A model generated the notes under the pieces. That model searched no databases. It saw only the letters and a list, made by a program, of their open reading frames with translations, and was not told the origin of the DNA. The position numbers were made by a program, and so were the translations under genes. Below, one piece after another: positions 19,417-34,099 of a stretch of DNA of 64,000 bases. Origin of the DNA: Urophycis tenuis (taxonomy: Eukaryota > Chordata > Actinopteri > Gadiformes > Phycidae); contig JAXIVH010000016.1 in NCBI GenBank assembly GCA_036785325.1, positions 9,558,702-9,622,701 of the forward strand, given 5' to 3'. How positions within the stretch are numbered: the first letter of the stretch is position 1; each line of letters starts with the position of its first letter.

Positions 19417-22187
19417 ACCCAACAGAGGACAAGAACCAAGCTCCGGCCCTGATTGGCCAAACCAGGGCTACCTAGCGGTGTTAACAACTGGTTTGTGCTG
19501 GTCAGGGGGTAAGTATGTGCCCCCTCCTCTCCATAACCAAAACAATGTATCCTAAAAAGTGTTTTACTTACCTTTACTTACCTCGACGTTACCTCAACAA
19601 ATGATCACTCTAAAAAAGCTTAAACCCAATACCAATTCCATTTCGGAAACGACACACCTTGAGAATTGATCACTCTCGGGGGGGCCTCCCTTGGGTGAGG
19701 GTGTATAGTGACAATGGCCAGAAACACCCTATGATCCCAGGGTCCACTACTGATGACGTGTCCTAATATTTCGATAGCACGTTTATACTAAAATAGAAAT
19801 GGAAAAGAAAAGTCTCACTCCAGCTGTGACTCGTCTTTATTCAAATAAGTAAATATACCAATGCATTGGAAGTACCTTCACTCAAACTAGATTGACCTTC
19901 ATCTTGGAACAAAGAAAACCTTTGGGAAAAGGAAAAACAAGTCTATATCTCCAAATCAGCGGTTATATCACAACAAGACAGATAACCATTTCGTTTTACT
20001 TCATTCTTGGTAATATGGGAAAAGAGAGCTGCGGATGACTAGATATTGGCGAGTGCAACTGCCTTTGATCCCCTATTAAACTACCGAGTCGTTGGATGAG
20101 GTGGGGGGGGTCATCGAGATAACTCTAACGAACCTAACCGAGCCAGGGCCATTGAAAGAACGGGCTCTCTACACAACCCATTTATATTACCTTACCAACT
20201 GTTATTCACAAAACGACCACTAGATGGAGGCGATGGACCACCACTGAAGAATCAAAAGAAGGCAACCAGCCTTTAACACAAAGACTAAAAACTCACTCCA
20301 GCTGTGATCCTCTTTATCTAAATAAATAAATAAACAAAAATGAATAAATAAATAGACTAAATAAATATACAAATATAAATAAATAAATTAAATATAGATT
20401 ACCTTACCAACTATTGCAATTACCTATTATTATTGTTATTATTATTATTACTTACCTATTAATGCAATTTCCCAACCTGGGAACAATAGAGTATTTCTAT
20501 TTCTATTTCTATAACTCTTCTTCACAAAACGACCACTAGGTGGAGACGACGCACCACCAGCGAGGAATCAAAAGAGGAGGAACAACCTTGAATACAAAGA
20601 TTAAAACCCACTCCAGCGGTGAGTCTCTCGATGTATTTATTTACTAAAAAAATATATATTAAATATATATACTCCTCCCATCTCTTCTCCCCTGTCTTCC
20701 CTCATGGAAATGAGGGAGTTGGGGGAGATAGAGTGTACTAGCCCGATCCGGCGGGGGTGAGTTCAGTCCGTACAGACTGTCTCACCTTGACTCTACCTTC
20801 CTCAATCTCTAGCTCTAACTCTAACCCTAGGGATAACCTCAACCCCAACCCTAACCATAGGCCTAACCTTAGCCCTAACCCTAACTCAACCCTAACACTA
20901 ACCCTTACCTTGGCCCTAATCTAAACACTAACCTCAACCCCTAACCTTAGCCTTAACACTAACCCTAACCCCTACTCTAACTCTAACCCTAACCCCTACT
21001 CTAACTCTAACCCTAAGCCTACCCTAACCTCCAACACTAACCCTACCCTAACTCTAACGCTAACCCTAACTCTAACCTTTGCCCTAACTTTAGCCCTAAC
21101 CCTAGCCTCAGCCATAACCCTAACCCTAACCTTAGCCCTAACCCTAACCTTAACCCTAACCCTAACCTTGGCCCTAACCTTAACACTAACCTCAAACCTA
21201 ACCTTAACCCTAACCTCAGCCATAACCCTAACCCTAACCTTAGCCCTAACCCTAATTCTAGCCCTAACCCTAATCTTAACCATAACCTTAACCCTAACCT
21301 TGGCCCTAACACTTAACCTAACCTTATCCATAACACTAACCCTAACCTCAACCCTAACCTTAACCCCAATCTCAGCCGTAACCCCAACCCTAACCTTATC
21401 CCTAACCTTAAACCTAACCCTAACCTTAACCCTAACCTCAGCCCTCATCTTAACCCTAACCCCTAACCCCTAACCTCTAACCCTAACCCTAACCTTACCC
21501 TAACCGTAACGCTAACCCTAACCCTTACTCTAACCTTAGCCCTAACCTTAGCCCTAACCGTAACCCTAACCTTAACCCTAACCTTAACCCTAAACCGTAA
21601 CCTTATACCTAACCCTAACCTCAGCCCTAACCTTAACCCTAACCGCAACCCCTCCCATTTACTTCAAACCTAACGTTAAGGTTAACTGCTAACTCTACCC
21701 CTAAATCTACCCTAACCTTAACCTACACTTGACATATTGGAGGAAGAAGACAATTACCCAGCAAGCATTTCATCCGGAAAACTTTTCACAAAAAAACCCA
21801 TTACCGAAGTACCTACGGCGAGAATAGACTACCCCAAGAAATTGTTGTTTTGGGTGAGGAAAGTAAGCCATTGAGTCTTCTCTAAGGTCAACTTCCTACA
21901 CAATCTCTGTAGTCGCGCGGTGTATGGGGCACAGGAATTGTTATTAACAGGCTGTTCGGCATGGGGTCCTGGAGGGGCCAGGGAGGCAGTGCTTAGTCGC
22001 GGCTGGCCTTGGCCTTTCCTACCCTGGGACCGACTGGGAAGGCACCGCTGGTCGGGGCTGGTCTTGGTCTTTCCTAGGTCTGGACACCCATCGCTGAGGA
22101 TAGCTGCATTGGGGGACCGTGGAGGCAGTGCTTTGTCACGGCTGGCCTCGGTCCTTCGTGACCCCAGTTTTCTGCTAGTTCATCTGG
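19417..22187. repeat. Subtelomeric unit 5, long form
   Basis: Length is 2,771 bp with all blocks present. Private changes include an enlarged ATT run with one TTG (about 20425-20450), ctaatctaaacac at about 20916, and loss of one ctcagccctaacc piece near 21420. The telomere-like block is at about 20810-21727. Confidence 0.92.
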
Positions 22188-24950
22188 ACCCAACAGAGGA
22201 CAAGAACCAAGCTCCGGCCCTGATTGGCCAAACCAGGGCTACCTAGCGGTGTTAACAACTGGTTTGTGCTGGTCAGGGGGTAAGTATGTGCCCCCTCCTC
22301 TCCATAACCAAAACAATGTATCCTAAAAAGTGTTTTACTTACCTTTACTTACCTCGACGTTACCTCAACAAATGATCACTCCTAAAAAAGCTTAAACCCA
22401 ATACCAATTCCATTTCGGAAACGACACACCTTGAGAATTGATCACTCTCGGGGGGGCCTCCCTTGGGTGAGGGTGTATAGTGACAATGGCCAGAAACACC
22501 CTATGATCCCAGGGTCCACTACTGATGACGTGTCCTAATATTTCGATAGCACGTTTATACTAAAATAGAAATGGAAAAGAAAAGTCTCACTCCAGCTGTG
22601 ACTCGTCTTTATTCAAATAAGTAAATATACCAATGCATTGGAAGTACCTTCACTCAAACTAGATTGACCTTCATCTTGGAACAAAGAAAACCTTTGGGAA
22701 AAGGAAAAACAAGTCTATATCTCCAAATCAGCGGTTATATCACAACAAGACAGATAACCATTTCGTTTTACTTCATTCTTGGTAATATGGGAAAAGAGAG
22801 CTGCGGATGACTAGATATTGGCGAGTGCAACTGCCTTTGATCCCCTATTCAACTACCGAGTCGTTGGATGAGGTGGGGGGGGTCATCGAGATAACTCTAA
22901 CGAACCTAACCGAGCCAGGGCCATCGAAAGAACGGGCTCTCTACACAACCCATTTATATTACCTTACCAACTGTTATTCACAAAACGACCACTAGATGGA
23001 GGCGATGGACCACCACTGAAGAATCAAAAGAAGGCAACCAGCCTTTAACACAAAGACTAAAAACTCACTCCAGCTGTGATCCTCTTTATCTAAATAAATA
23101 AATAAACAAAAATGAATAAATAAATAGACTAAATAAATATACAAATATAAATAAATAAATGAAATATAGATTACCTTACCAACTATTGCAATTACCTATT
23201 ATTATTATTATTACTTACCTATTAATGCAATTTCCCAACCTGGGAACAATAGAGTATTTCTATTTCTATTTCTATAACTCTTCTTCACAAAACGACCACT
23301 AGGTGGAGACGACGCACCACCAGCGAGGAATCAAAAGAGGAGGAACAACCTTGAATACAAAGATTAAAACCCACTCCAGCGGTGAGTCTCTCGATGTATT
23401 TATTTACTAAAAAAATATATATTAAATATATATACTCCTCCCATCTCTTCTCCCCTGTCTTCCCTCATGGAAATGAGGGAGTTGGGGGAGATAGAGTGTA
23501 CTAGCCCGATCCGGCGGGGGTGAGTTCAGTCCGTACAGACTGTCTCACCTTGACTCTACCTTCCTCAATCTCTAGCTCTAACTCTAACCCTAGGGATAAC
23601 CTCAACCCCAACCCTAACCATAGGCCTAACCTTAGCCCTAACCCTAACTCAACCCTAACACTAACCCTTACCTTGGCCCTAATCTTAACACTAACCTCAA
23701 CCCCTAACCTTAGCCTTAACACTAACCCTAACCCCTACTCTAACTCTAACCCTAACCCCTACTCTAACTCTAACCCTAAGCCTACCCTAACCTCCAACAC
23801 TAACCCTACCCTAACTCTAACGCTAACCCTAACTCTAACCTTTGCCCTAACTTTAGCCCTAACCCTAGCCTCAGCCATAACCCTAACCCTAACCTTAGCC
23901 CTAACCCTAACCTTAACCCTAACCCTAACCTTGGCCCTAACCTTAACACTAACCTCAAACCTAACCTTAACCCTTACCTCAGCCATAACCCTAACCCTAA
24001 CCTTAGCCCTAACCCTAATTCTAGCCCTAACCCTAATCTTAACCATAACCTTAACCCTAACCTTGGCCCTAACACTTAACCTAACCTTATCCATAACACT
24101 AACCCTAACCTTAACCCCAATCTCAGCCGTAACCCCAACCCTAACCTTATCCCTAACCTTAAACCTAACCCTAACCTCAGCCCTAACCTTAACCCTAACC
24201 TCAGCCCTCATCTTAACCCTAACCCCTAACCCCTAACCTCTAACCCTAACCCTAACCTTACCCTAACCGTAACGCTAACCCTAACCCTTACTCTAACCTT
24301 AGCCCTAACCTTAGCCCTAACCGTAACCCTAACCTTAACCCTAACCTTAACCCTAAACCGTAACCTTATACCTAACCCTAACCTCAGCCCTAACCTTAAC
24401 CCTAACCGCAACCCCTCCCATTTACTTCAAACCTAACGTTAAGGTTAACTGCTAACTCTACCCCTAAATCTACCCTAACCTTAACCTACACTTGACATAT
24501 TGGAGGAAGAAGACAATTACCCAGCATGCATTTCATCCGGAAAACTTTTCACAAAAAAACCCATTACCGAAGTACCTACGGCGAGAATAGACTACCCCAA
24601 GAAATTGTTGTTTTGGGTGAGGAAAGTAAGCCATTGAGTCTTCTCTAAGGTCAACTTCCTACACAATCTCTGTAGTCGCGCGGTGTATGGGGCACAGGAA
24701 TTGTTATTAACAGGCTGTTCGGCATGGGGTCCTGGAGGGGCCAGGGAGGCAGTGCTTAGTCGCGGCTGGCCTTGGCCTTTCCTACCCTGGGACCGACTGG
24801 GAAGGCACCGCTGGTCGGGGCTGGTCTTGGTCTTTCCTAGGTCTGGACACCCATCGCTGAGGATAGCTGCATTGGGGGACCGTGGAGGCAGTGCTTTGTC
24901 ACGGCTGGCCTCGGTCCTTCGTGACCCCAGTTTTCTGCTAGTTCATCTGG
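22188..24950. repeat. Subtelomeric unit 6, long form
   Basis: Length is 2,763 bp. It shares with unit 1 the 12-bp loss in the telomere-like block, aacccttacctcagcc, atgaaatatag and cttcactcaaac. This points to a larger duplication or conversion covering both. Confidence 0.92.
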
Positions 24951-27156
24951 ACCCAACAGAGGACAAGAACCAAGCTCCGGCCCTGATTGGCCAAACCAGG
25001 GCTACCTAGCAGTGTTAACAACTGGTTTGTGCTGGTCAGGGGGTAAGTATGTGCCCCCTCCTCTCCATAACCAAAACAATGTATCCTAAAAAAGTGTTTT
25101 ACTTACCTTTACTTACCTCGACGTTACCTCAACAAATGATCACTCCTAAAAAAGCTTAAACCCAATACCAATTCCATTTCGGAAACGACACACCTTGAGA
25201 ATTGATCACTCTCGGGGGGGCCTCCCTTGGGTGAGGGTGTATAGTGACAATGGCCAGAAACACCCTATGATCCCAGGGTCCACTACTGATGACGTGTCCT
25301 AATATTTCGATAGCACGTTTATACTAAAATAGAAATGGAAAAGAAAAGTCTCACTCCAGCTGTGACTCGTCTTTATTCAAATAAGTAAATATACCAATGC
25401 ATTGGAAGTACCTTCAATCAAACTAGATTGACCTCCATCTTGGAACAAAGAAAACCTTTGGGAAAAGGAAAAACAAGTCTATATCTCCAAATCAGCGGTT
25501 ATATCACAACAAGACAGATAACCATTTCGTTTTACTTCATTCTTGGTAATATGGGAAAAGAGAGCTGCGGATGACTAGATATTGGTGAGTGCAACTGCCT
25601 TTGATCCCCTATTCAACTACCGAGTCGTTGGATGAGGTGGGGGGGGTCATCGAGATAACTCTAACGAACCCAACCCTAACCATAGGCCTAACCTTAGCCC
25701 TAACCCTAACTCAACCCTAACACTAACCCTTACCTTGGCCCTAATCTTAACACTAACCTCAACCCCTAACCTTAGCCTTAACACTAACCCTAACCCCTAC
25801 TCTAACACTAACCCTAACCCCTACTCTAACTCTAACCCTAAGCCTACCCTAACCTCCAACACTAACCCTACCCTAACTCTAACGCTAACCCTAACTCTAA
25901 CCTTTGCCCTAACTTTAGCCCTAACCCTAGCCTCAGCCATAACCCTAACCCTAACCTTAGCCCTAACCCTAACCTTAACCCTAACCCTAACCTTGGCCCT
26001 AACCTTAACACTAACCTCAAACCTAACCTTAACCCTAACCTCAGCCATAACCCTAACCCTAACCTTAGCCCTAACCCTAATTCTAGCCCTAACCCTAATC
26101 TTAACCATAACCTTAACCCTAACCTTGGCCCTAACCTTAACACTAACCTCAAACCTAACCTTAACCCTAACCTCAGCCATAACCCTAACCCTAACCTTAG
26201 CCCTAACCCTAATTCTAGCCCTAACCCTAATCTTAACCATAACCTTAACCCTAACCTTGGCCCTAACACTTAACCTAACCTTATCCATAACACTAACCCT
26301 AACCTCAACCCTAACCTTAACCCCAATCTCAGCCGTAACCCCAACCCTAACCTTATCCCTAACCTTAAACCTAACCCTAACCTCAGCCCTAACCTTAACC
26401 CTAACCTCAGCCCTCATCTTAACCCTAACCCCTATCCCCTAACCTCTAACCCTAACCCTAACCTTACCCTAACCGTAACGCTAACCCTAACCCTTACTCT
26501 AACCTTAGCCCTAACCTTAGCCCTAACCGTAACCCTAACCTTAACCCTAACCTTAACCCTAAACCGTAACCTTATACCTAACCCTAACCTCAGCCCTAAC
26601 CTTAACCCTAACCGCAACCCCTCCCATTTACTTCAAACCTAACGTTAAGGTTAACTGCTAACTCTACCCCTAAATCTACCCTAACCTTAACCTACACTTG
26701 ACATATTGGAGGAAGAAGACAATTACCCAGCATGCATTTCATCCGGAAAACTTTTCACAAAAAAACCCATTACCGAAGTACCTACGGCAAGAATAGACTA
26801 CCCCAAGAAATTGTTGTTTTGGGTGAGGAAAGTAAGCCATTGAGTCTTCTCTAAGGTCAACTTCCTACACAATCTCTGTAGTCGCGCGGTGTATGGGGCA
26901 CAGGAATTGTTATTAACAGGCTGTTCGGCATGGGGTCCTGGAGGGGCCAGGGAGGCAGTGCTTAGTCGCGGCTGGCCTTGGCCTTTCCTACCCTGGGACC
27001 GACTGGGAAGGCACCGCTGGTCGGGGCTGGTCTTGGTCTTTCCTAGGTCTGGACACCCATCGCTGAGGATAGCTGCATTGGGGGACCGTGGAGGCAGTGC
27101 TTTGTCACGGCTGGCCTCGGTCCTTCGTGACCCCAGTTTTCTGCTAGTTCATCTGG
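24951..27156. repeat. Subtelomeric unit 7, short form with 132-bp gain
   Basis: Length is 2,206 bp. It has the common short-form junction (cgaacccaaccctaacc at about 25665). A 132-bp piece of the telomere-like block is doubled (about 25993-26124 and 26125-26256), which accounts for the extra length over 2,073 bp. Confidence 0.9.
25993..26256. repeat. 132-bp tandem duplication in unit 7
   Basis: The stretch from ttggccctaaccttaacac through taaccataaccttaaccc occurs twice with very few changes. It is 22 telomere-like hexamers long and absent from other units. Confidence 0.85.
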
Positions 27157-29202
27157 ACCCAACAGAGGACAAGAACCAAGCTCCGGCCCTGATTGGCCAA
27201 ACCAGGGCTACCTAGCGGTGTTAACAACTGGTTTGTGCTGGTCAGGGGGTAAGTATGTGCCCCCTCCTCTCCATAACCAAAACAATGTATCCTAAAAAGT
27301 GTTTTACTTACCTTTACTTACCTCGACGTTACCTCAACAAATGATCACTCCTAAAAAAGCTTAAACCCAATACCAATTCCATTTCGGAAACGACACACCT
27401 TGAGAATTGATCACTCTCGGGGGGGCCTCCCTTGGGTGAGGGTGTATAGTGACAATGGCCAGAAACACCCTATGATCCCAGGGTCCACTACTGATGACGT
27501 GTCCTAATATTTCGATAGCACGTTTATACTAAAATAGAAATGGAAAAGAAAAGTCTCACTCCAGCTGTGACTCGTCTTTATTCAAATAAGTAAATATACC
27601 AATGCATTGGAAGTACCTTCATCTTGGAACAAAGAAAACCTTTGGGAAAAGGAAAAACAAGTCTATATCTCCAAATCAGCGGTTATATCACAACAAGACA
27701 GATAACCATTTCGTTTTACTTCATTCTTGGTAATATGGGAAAAGAGAGCTGCGGATGACTAGATATTGGCGAGTGCAACTGCCTTTGATCCCCTATTCAA
27801 CTACCGAGTCGTTGGATGAGGTGGGGGGGGGTCATCGAGATAACTCTAACGAACCTAACCCTAACCATAGGCCTAACCTTAGCCCTAACCCTAACTCAAC
27901 CCTAACACTAACCCTTACCTTGGCCCTAATCTTAACACTAACCTCAACCCCTAACCTTAGCCTTAACACTAACCCTAACCCCTACTCTAACTCTAACCCT
28001 AACCCCTACTCTAACTCTAACCCTAAGCCTACCCTAACCTCCAACACTAGCCCTACCCTAACTCTAACGCTAACCCTAACTCTAACCTTTGCCCTAACTT
28101 TAGCCCTAACCCTAGCCTCAGCCATAACCCTAACCCTAACCTTAGCCCTAACCCTAACCTTAACCCTAACCCTAACCTTGGCCCTAACCTTAACCCTAAC
28201 CTCAAACCTAACCTTAACCCTAACCTCAGCCATAACCCTAACCCTAACCTTAGCCCTAACCCTAATTTTAGCCCTAACCCTAATCTTAACCATAACCTTA
28301 ACCCTAACCTTGGCCCTAACACTTAACCTAACCTTATCCATAACACTAACCCTAACCTCAACCCTAACCTTAACCCCAATCTCAGCCGTAACCCCAACCC
28401 TAACCTTATCCCTAACCTTAAACCTAACCCTAACCTCAGCCCTAACCTTAACCCTAACCTCAGCCCTCATCTTAACCCTAACCCCTAACCTCTAACCCTA
28501 ACCCTAACCTTACCCTAACCGTAACGCTAACCCTAACCCTTACTCTAACCTTAGCCCTAACCTTAGCCCTAACCGTAACCCTAACCTTAACCCTAACCTT
28601 AACCCTAAACCGTAACCTTATACCTAACCCTAACCTCAGCCCTAACCTTAACCCTAACCGCAACCCCTCCCATTTACTTCAAACCTAACGTTAAGGTTAA
28701 CTGCTAACTCTACCCCTAAATCTACCCTAACCTTAACCTACACTTGACATATTGGAGGAAGAAGACAATTACCCAGCATGCATTTCATCCGGAAAACTTT
28801 TCACAAAAAAACCCATTACCGAAGTACCTACGGCGAGAATAGACTACCCCAAGAAATTGTTGTTTTGGGTGAGGAAAGTAAGCCATTGAGTCTTCTCTAA
28901 GGTCAACTTCCTACACAATCTCTGTAGTCGCGCGGTGTATGGGGCACAGGAATTGTTATTAACAGGCTGTTCGGCATGGGGTCCTGGAGGGGCCAGGGAG
29001 GCAGTGCTTAGTCGCGGCTGGCCTTGGCCTTTCCTACCCTGGGACCGACTGGGAAGGCACCGCTGGTCGGGGCTGGTCTTGGTCTTTCCTAGGTCTGGAC
29101 ACCCATCGCTGAGGATAGCTGCATTGGGGGACCGTGGAGGCAGTGCTTTGTCACGGCTGGCCTCGGTCCTTCGTGACCCCAGTTTTCTGCTAGTTCATCT
29201 GG
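27157..29202. repeat. Subtelomeric unit 8, short form with a different junction
   Basis: Length is 2,046 bp. The junction reads cgaacctaaccctaaccat (about 27851), not cgaacccaacccta as in the other short units. It also lacks ~21 bp between two ccttca copies near 27617. Both point to an independent deletion. Confidence 0.9.
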
Positions 29203-31973
29203 ACCCAACAGAGGACAAGAACCAAGCTCCGGCCCTGATTGGCCAAACCAGGGCTACCTAGCGGTGTTAACAACTGGTTTGTGCTGGTCAGGGGGTAAGT
29301 ATGTGCCCCCTCCTCTCCATAACCAAAACAATGTATCCTAAAAAGTGTTTTACTTACCTTTACTTACCTCGACGTTACCTCAACAAATGATCACTCCTAA
29401 AAAAGTTTAAACCCAATACCAATTCCATTTCGGAAACGACACACCTTGAGAATTGATCACTCTCGGGGGGGCCTCCCTTGGGTGAGGGTGTATAGTGACA
29501 ATGGCCAGAAACACCCTATGATCCCAGGGTCCACTACTGATGACGTGTCCTAATATTTCGATAGCACGTTTATACTAAAATAGAAATGGAAAAGAAAAGT
29601 CTCACTCCAGCTGTGACTCGTCTTTATTCAAATAAGTAAATATACCAATGCATTGGAAGTACCTTCAATCAAACTAGATTGACCTTCATCTTGGAACAAA
29701 GAAAACCTTTGGGAAAAGGAAAAACAAGTCTATATCTCCAAATCAGCGGTTATATCACAACAAGACAGATAACCATTTCGTTTTACTTCATTCTTGGTAA
29801 TATGGGAAAAGAGAGCTGCGGATGACTAGATATTGGCGAGTGCAACTGCCTTTGATCCCCTATTCAACTACCGAGTCGTTGGATGAGGTGGGGGGGGGGT
29901 CATCGAGATAACTCTAACGAACCTAACCGAGCCAGGGCCATGGAAAGAACGGGCTCTCTACACAACCCATTTATATTACCTTACCAACTGTTATTCACAA
30001 AACGACCACTAGATGGAGGCGATGGACCACCACTGAAGAATCAAAAGAAGGCAACCAGCCTTTAACACAAAGACTAAAAACTCACTCCAGCTGTGATCCT
30101 CTTTATCTAAATAAATAAATAAACCAAAATGAATAAATAAATAGACTAAATAAATATACAAATATAAATAAATAAATTAAATATAGATTACCTTACCAAC
30201 TATTGCAATTACCTATTATTATTATTATTACTTACCTATTAATGCAATTTCCCAACCTGGGAACAATAGAGTATTTCTATTTCTATTTCTATAACTCTTC
30301 TTCACAAAACGACCACTAGGTGGAGACGACGCACCACCAGCGAGGAATCAAAAGAGGAGGAACAACCTTGAATACAAAGATTAAAACCCACTCCAGCGGT
30401 GAGTCTCTCGATGTATTTATTTACTAAAAAAATATATATTAAATATATATACTCCTCCCATCTCTTCTCCCCTGTCTTCCCTCATGGAAATGAGGGAGTT
30501 GGGGGAGATAGAGTGTACTAGCCCGATCCGGCGGGGGTGAGTTCAGTCCGTACAGACTGTCTCACCTTGACTCTACCTTCCTCAATCTCTAGCTCTAACT
30601 CTAACCCTAGGGATAACCTCAAACCCAACCCTAACCATAGGCCTAACCTTAGCCCTAACCCTAACTCAACCCTAACACTAACCCTTACCTTGGCCCTAAT
30701 CTTAACACTAACCTCAACCCCTAACCTTAGCCTTAACACTAACCCTAACCCCTACTCTAACTCTAACCCTAACCCCTACTCTAACTCTAACCCTAAGCCT
30801 ACCCTAACCTCCAACACTAACCCTACCCTAACTCTAACCCTAACTCTAACCTTTGCCCTAACTTTAGCCCTAACCCTAGCCTCAGCCATAACCCTAACCC
30901 TAACCTTAGCCCTAACCCTAACCTTAACCCTAACCCTAACCTTGGCCCTAACCTTAACACTAACCTCAAACCTAACCTTAACCCTAACCTCAGCCATAAC
31001 CCTAACCCTAACCTTAGCCCTAACCCTAATTCTAGCCCTAACCCTAATCTTAACCATAACCTTAACCCTAACCTTGGCCCTAACACTTAACCTAACCTTA
31101 TCCATAACACTAACCCTAACCTCAACCCTAACCTTAACCCCAATCTCAGCCGTAACCCCAACCCTAACCTTATCCCTAACCTTAAACCTAACCCTAACCT
31201 CAGCCCTAACCTTAACCCTAACCTCAGCCCTCATCTTAACCCTAACCCCTAACCCCTAACCTCTAACCCTAACCCTAACCTTACCCTAACCGTAACGCTA
31301 ACCCTAACCCTTACTCTAACCTTAGCCCTAACCTTAGCCCTAACCGTAACCCTAACCTTAACCCTAACCTTAACCCTAAACCGTAACCTTATACCTAACC
31401 CTAACCTCAGCCCTAACCTTAACCCTAACCGCAACCCCTCCCATTTACTTCAAACCTAACGTTAAGGTTAACTGCTAACTCTACCCCTAAATCTACCCTA
31501 ACCTTAACCTACACTTGACATATTGGAGGAAGAAGACAATTACCCAGCATGCATTTCATCCGGAAAACTTTTCACAAAAAAACCCATTACCGAAGTACCT
31601 ACGGCGAGAATAGACTACCCCAAGAAATTGTTGTTTTGGGTGAGGAAAGTAAGCCATTGAGTCTTCTCTAAGGTCAACTTCCTACACAATCTCTGTAGTC
31701 GCGCGGTGTATGGGGCACAGGAATTGTTATTAACAGGCTGTTCGGCATGGGGTCCTGGAGGGGCCAGGGAGGCAGTGCTTAGTCGCGGCTGGCCTTGGCC
31801 TTTCCTACCCTGGGACCGACTGGGAAGGCACCGCTGGTCGGGGCTGGTCTTGGTCTTTCCTAGGTCTGGACACCCATCGCTGAGGATAGCTGCATTGGGG
31901 GACCGTGGAGGCAGTGCTTTGTCACGGCTGGCCTCGGTCCTTCGTGACCCCAGTTTTCTGCTAGTTCATCTGG
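29203..31973. repeat. Subtelomeric unit 9, long form
   Basis: Length is 2,771 bp with all blocks present. The AT-rich segment is at about 30060-30470 and the telomere-like block at about 30594-31510. One 6-bp hexamer is lost near 30838 (gtaac/gctaac variant absent). Confidence 0.92.
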
Positions 31974-34099
31974 ACCCAACAGAGGACAAGAACCAAGCTC
32001 TGGCCCTGATTGGCCAAACCAGGGCTACCTAGCGGTGTTAACAACTGGTTTGTGCTGGTCAGGGGGTAAGTATGTGCCCCCTCCTCTCCATAACCAAAAC
32101 AATGTATCCTAAAAAGTGTTTTACTTACCTTTACTTACCTCGACGTTACCTCAACAAATGATCACTCCTAAAAAAGCTTAAACCCAATACCAATTCCATT
32201 TCGGAAACGACACACCTTGAGAATTGATCACTCTCGGGGGGGCCTCCCTTGGGTGAGGGTGTATAGTGACAATGGCCAGAAACACCCTATGATCCCAGGG
32301 TCCACTACTGATGACGTGTCCTAATATTTCGATAGCACGTTTATACTAAAATAGAAATGGAAAAGAAAAGTCTCACTCCAGCTGTGACTCGTCTTTATTC
32401 AAATAAGTAAATATACCAATGCATTGGAAGTACCTTCAATCAAACTAGATTGACCTTCATCTTGGAACAAAGAAAACCTTTGGGAAAAGGAAAAACAAGT
32501 CTATATCTCCAAATCAGCGGTTATATCACAACAAGACAGATAACCATTTCGTTTTACTTCATTCTTGGTAATATGGGAAAAGAGAGCTGCGGATGACTAG
32601 ATATTGGCGAGTGCAACTGCCTTTGATCCCCTATTCAACTACCGAGTCGTTGGATGAGGTGGGGGGGGTCATCGAGATAACTCTAACGAACCCAACCCTA
32701 ACCATAGGCCTAACCTTAGCCCTAACCCTAACTCAACCCTAACACTAACCCTTACCTTGGCCCTAATCTTAACAGTAACCTCAACCCCTAACTTTAGCCT
32801 TAACACTAACCCTAACCCCTACTCTAACTCTAACCCTAACCCCTACTCTAACTCTAACCCTAAGCCTACCCTAACCTCCAACACTAACCCTACCCTAACT
32901 CTAACGCTAACCCTAACTCTAACCTTTGCCCTAACTTTAGCCCTAACCCTAGCCTCAGCCATAACCCTAACCCTAACCTTAGCCCTAACCCTAACCTTAA
33001 CCCTAACCCTAACCTTGGCCCTAACCTTAACCCTAACCTCAAACCTAACCTTAACCCTAACCTCAGCCATAACCCTAACCCTAACCTTAGCCCTAACCCT
33101 AATTTTAGCCCTAACCCTAATTTAACCATAACCTTAACCCTAACCTTGGCCCTAACACTTAACCTAACCTTATCCATAACACTAACCCTAACCTCAAACC
33201 TAACCTTAACCCCAATCTCAGCCGTAACCCCAACCCTAACCTTATCCCTAACCTTAAACCTAACCCTAACCTCAGCCCTAACCCCAACCCTAACCTTATC
33301 CCTAACCTTAAACCTAACCCTAACCTCAGCCCTAACCTTAACCCTAACCTCAGCCCTCATCTTAACCCTAACCCCTAACCCCTAACCTCTAACCCTAACC
33401 CTAACCTTACCCTAACCGTAACGCTAACCCTAACCCTTACTCTAACCTTAGCCCTAACCTTAGCCCTAACCGTAACCCTAACCTTAACCCTAACCTTAAC
33501 CCTAAACCGTAACCTTATACCTAACCCTAACCTCAGCCCTAACCTTAACCCTAACCGCAACCCCTCCCATTTACTTCAAACCTAACGTTAAGGTTAACTG
33601 CTAACTCTACCCCTAAATCTACCCTAACCTTAACCTACACTTGACATATTGGAGGAAGAAGACAATTACCCAGCATGCATTTCATCCGGAAAACTTTTCA
33701 CAAAAAAACCCATTACCGAAGTACCTACGGCGAGAATAGACTACCCCAAGAAATTGTTGTTTTGGGTGAGGAAAGTAAGCCATTGAGTCTTCTCTAAGGT
33801 CAACTTCCTACACAATCTCTGTAGTCGCGCGGTGTATGGGGCACAGGAATTGTTATTAACAGGCTGTTCGGCATGGGGTCCTGGAGGGGCCAGGGAGGCA
33901 GTGCTTAGTCGCGGCTGGCCTTGGCCTTTCCTACCCTGGGACCGACTGGGAAGGCACCGCTGGTCGGGGCTGGTCTTGGTCTTTCCTAGGTCTGGACACC
34001 CATCGCTGAGGATAGCTGCATTGGGGGACCGTGGAGGCAGTGCTTTGTCACGGCTGGCCTCGGTCCTTCGTGACCCCAGTTTTCTGCTAGTTCATCTGG
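31974..34099. repeat. Subtelomeric unit 10, short form with 54-bp gain
   Basis: Length is 2,126 bp with the common short junction at about 32693. A 54-bp piece beginning ccccaaccctaaccttatcc is doubled at about 33228-33335, which matches the extra length. Confidence 0.9.
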
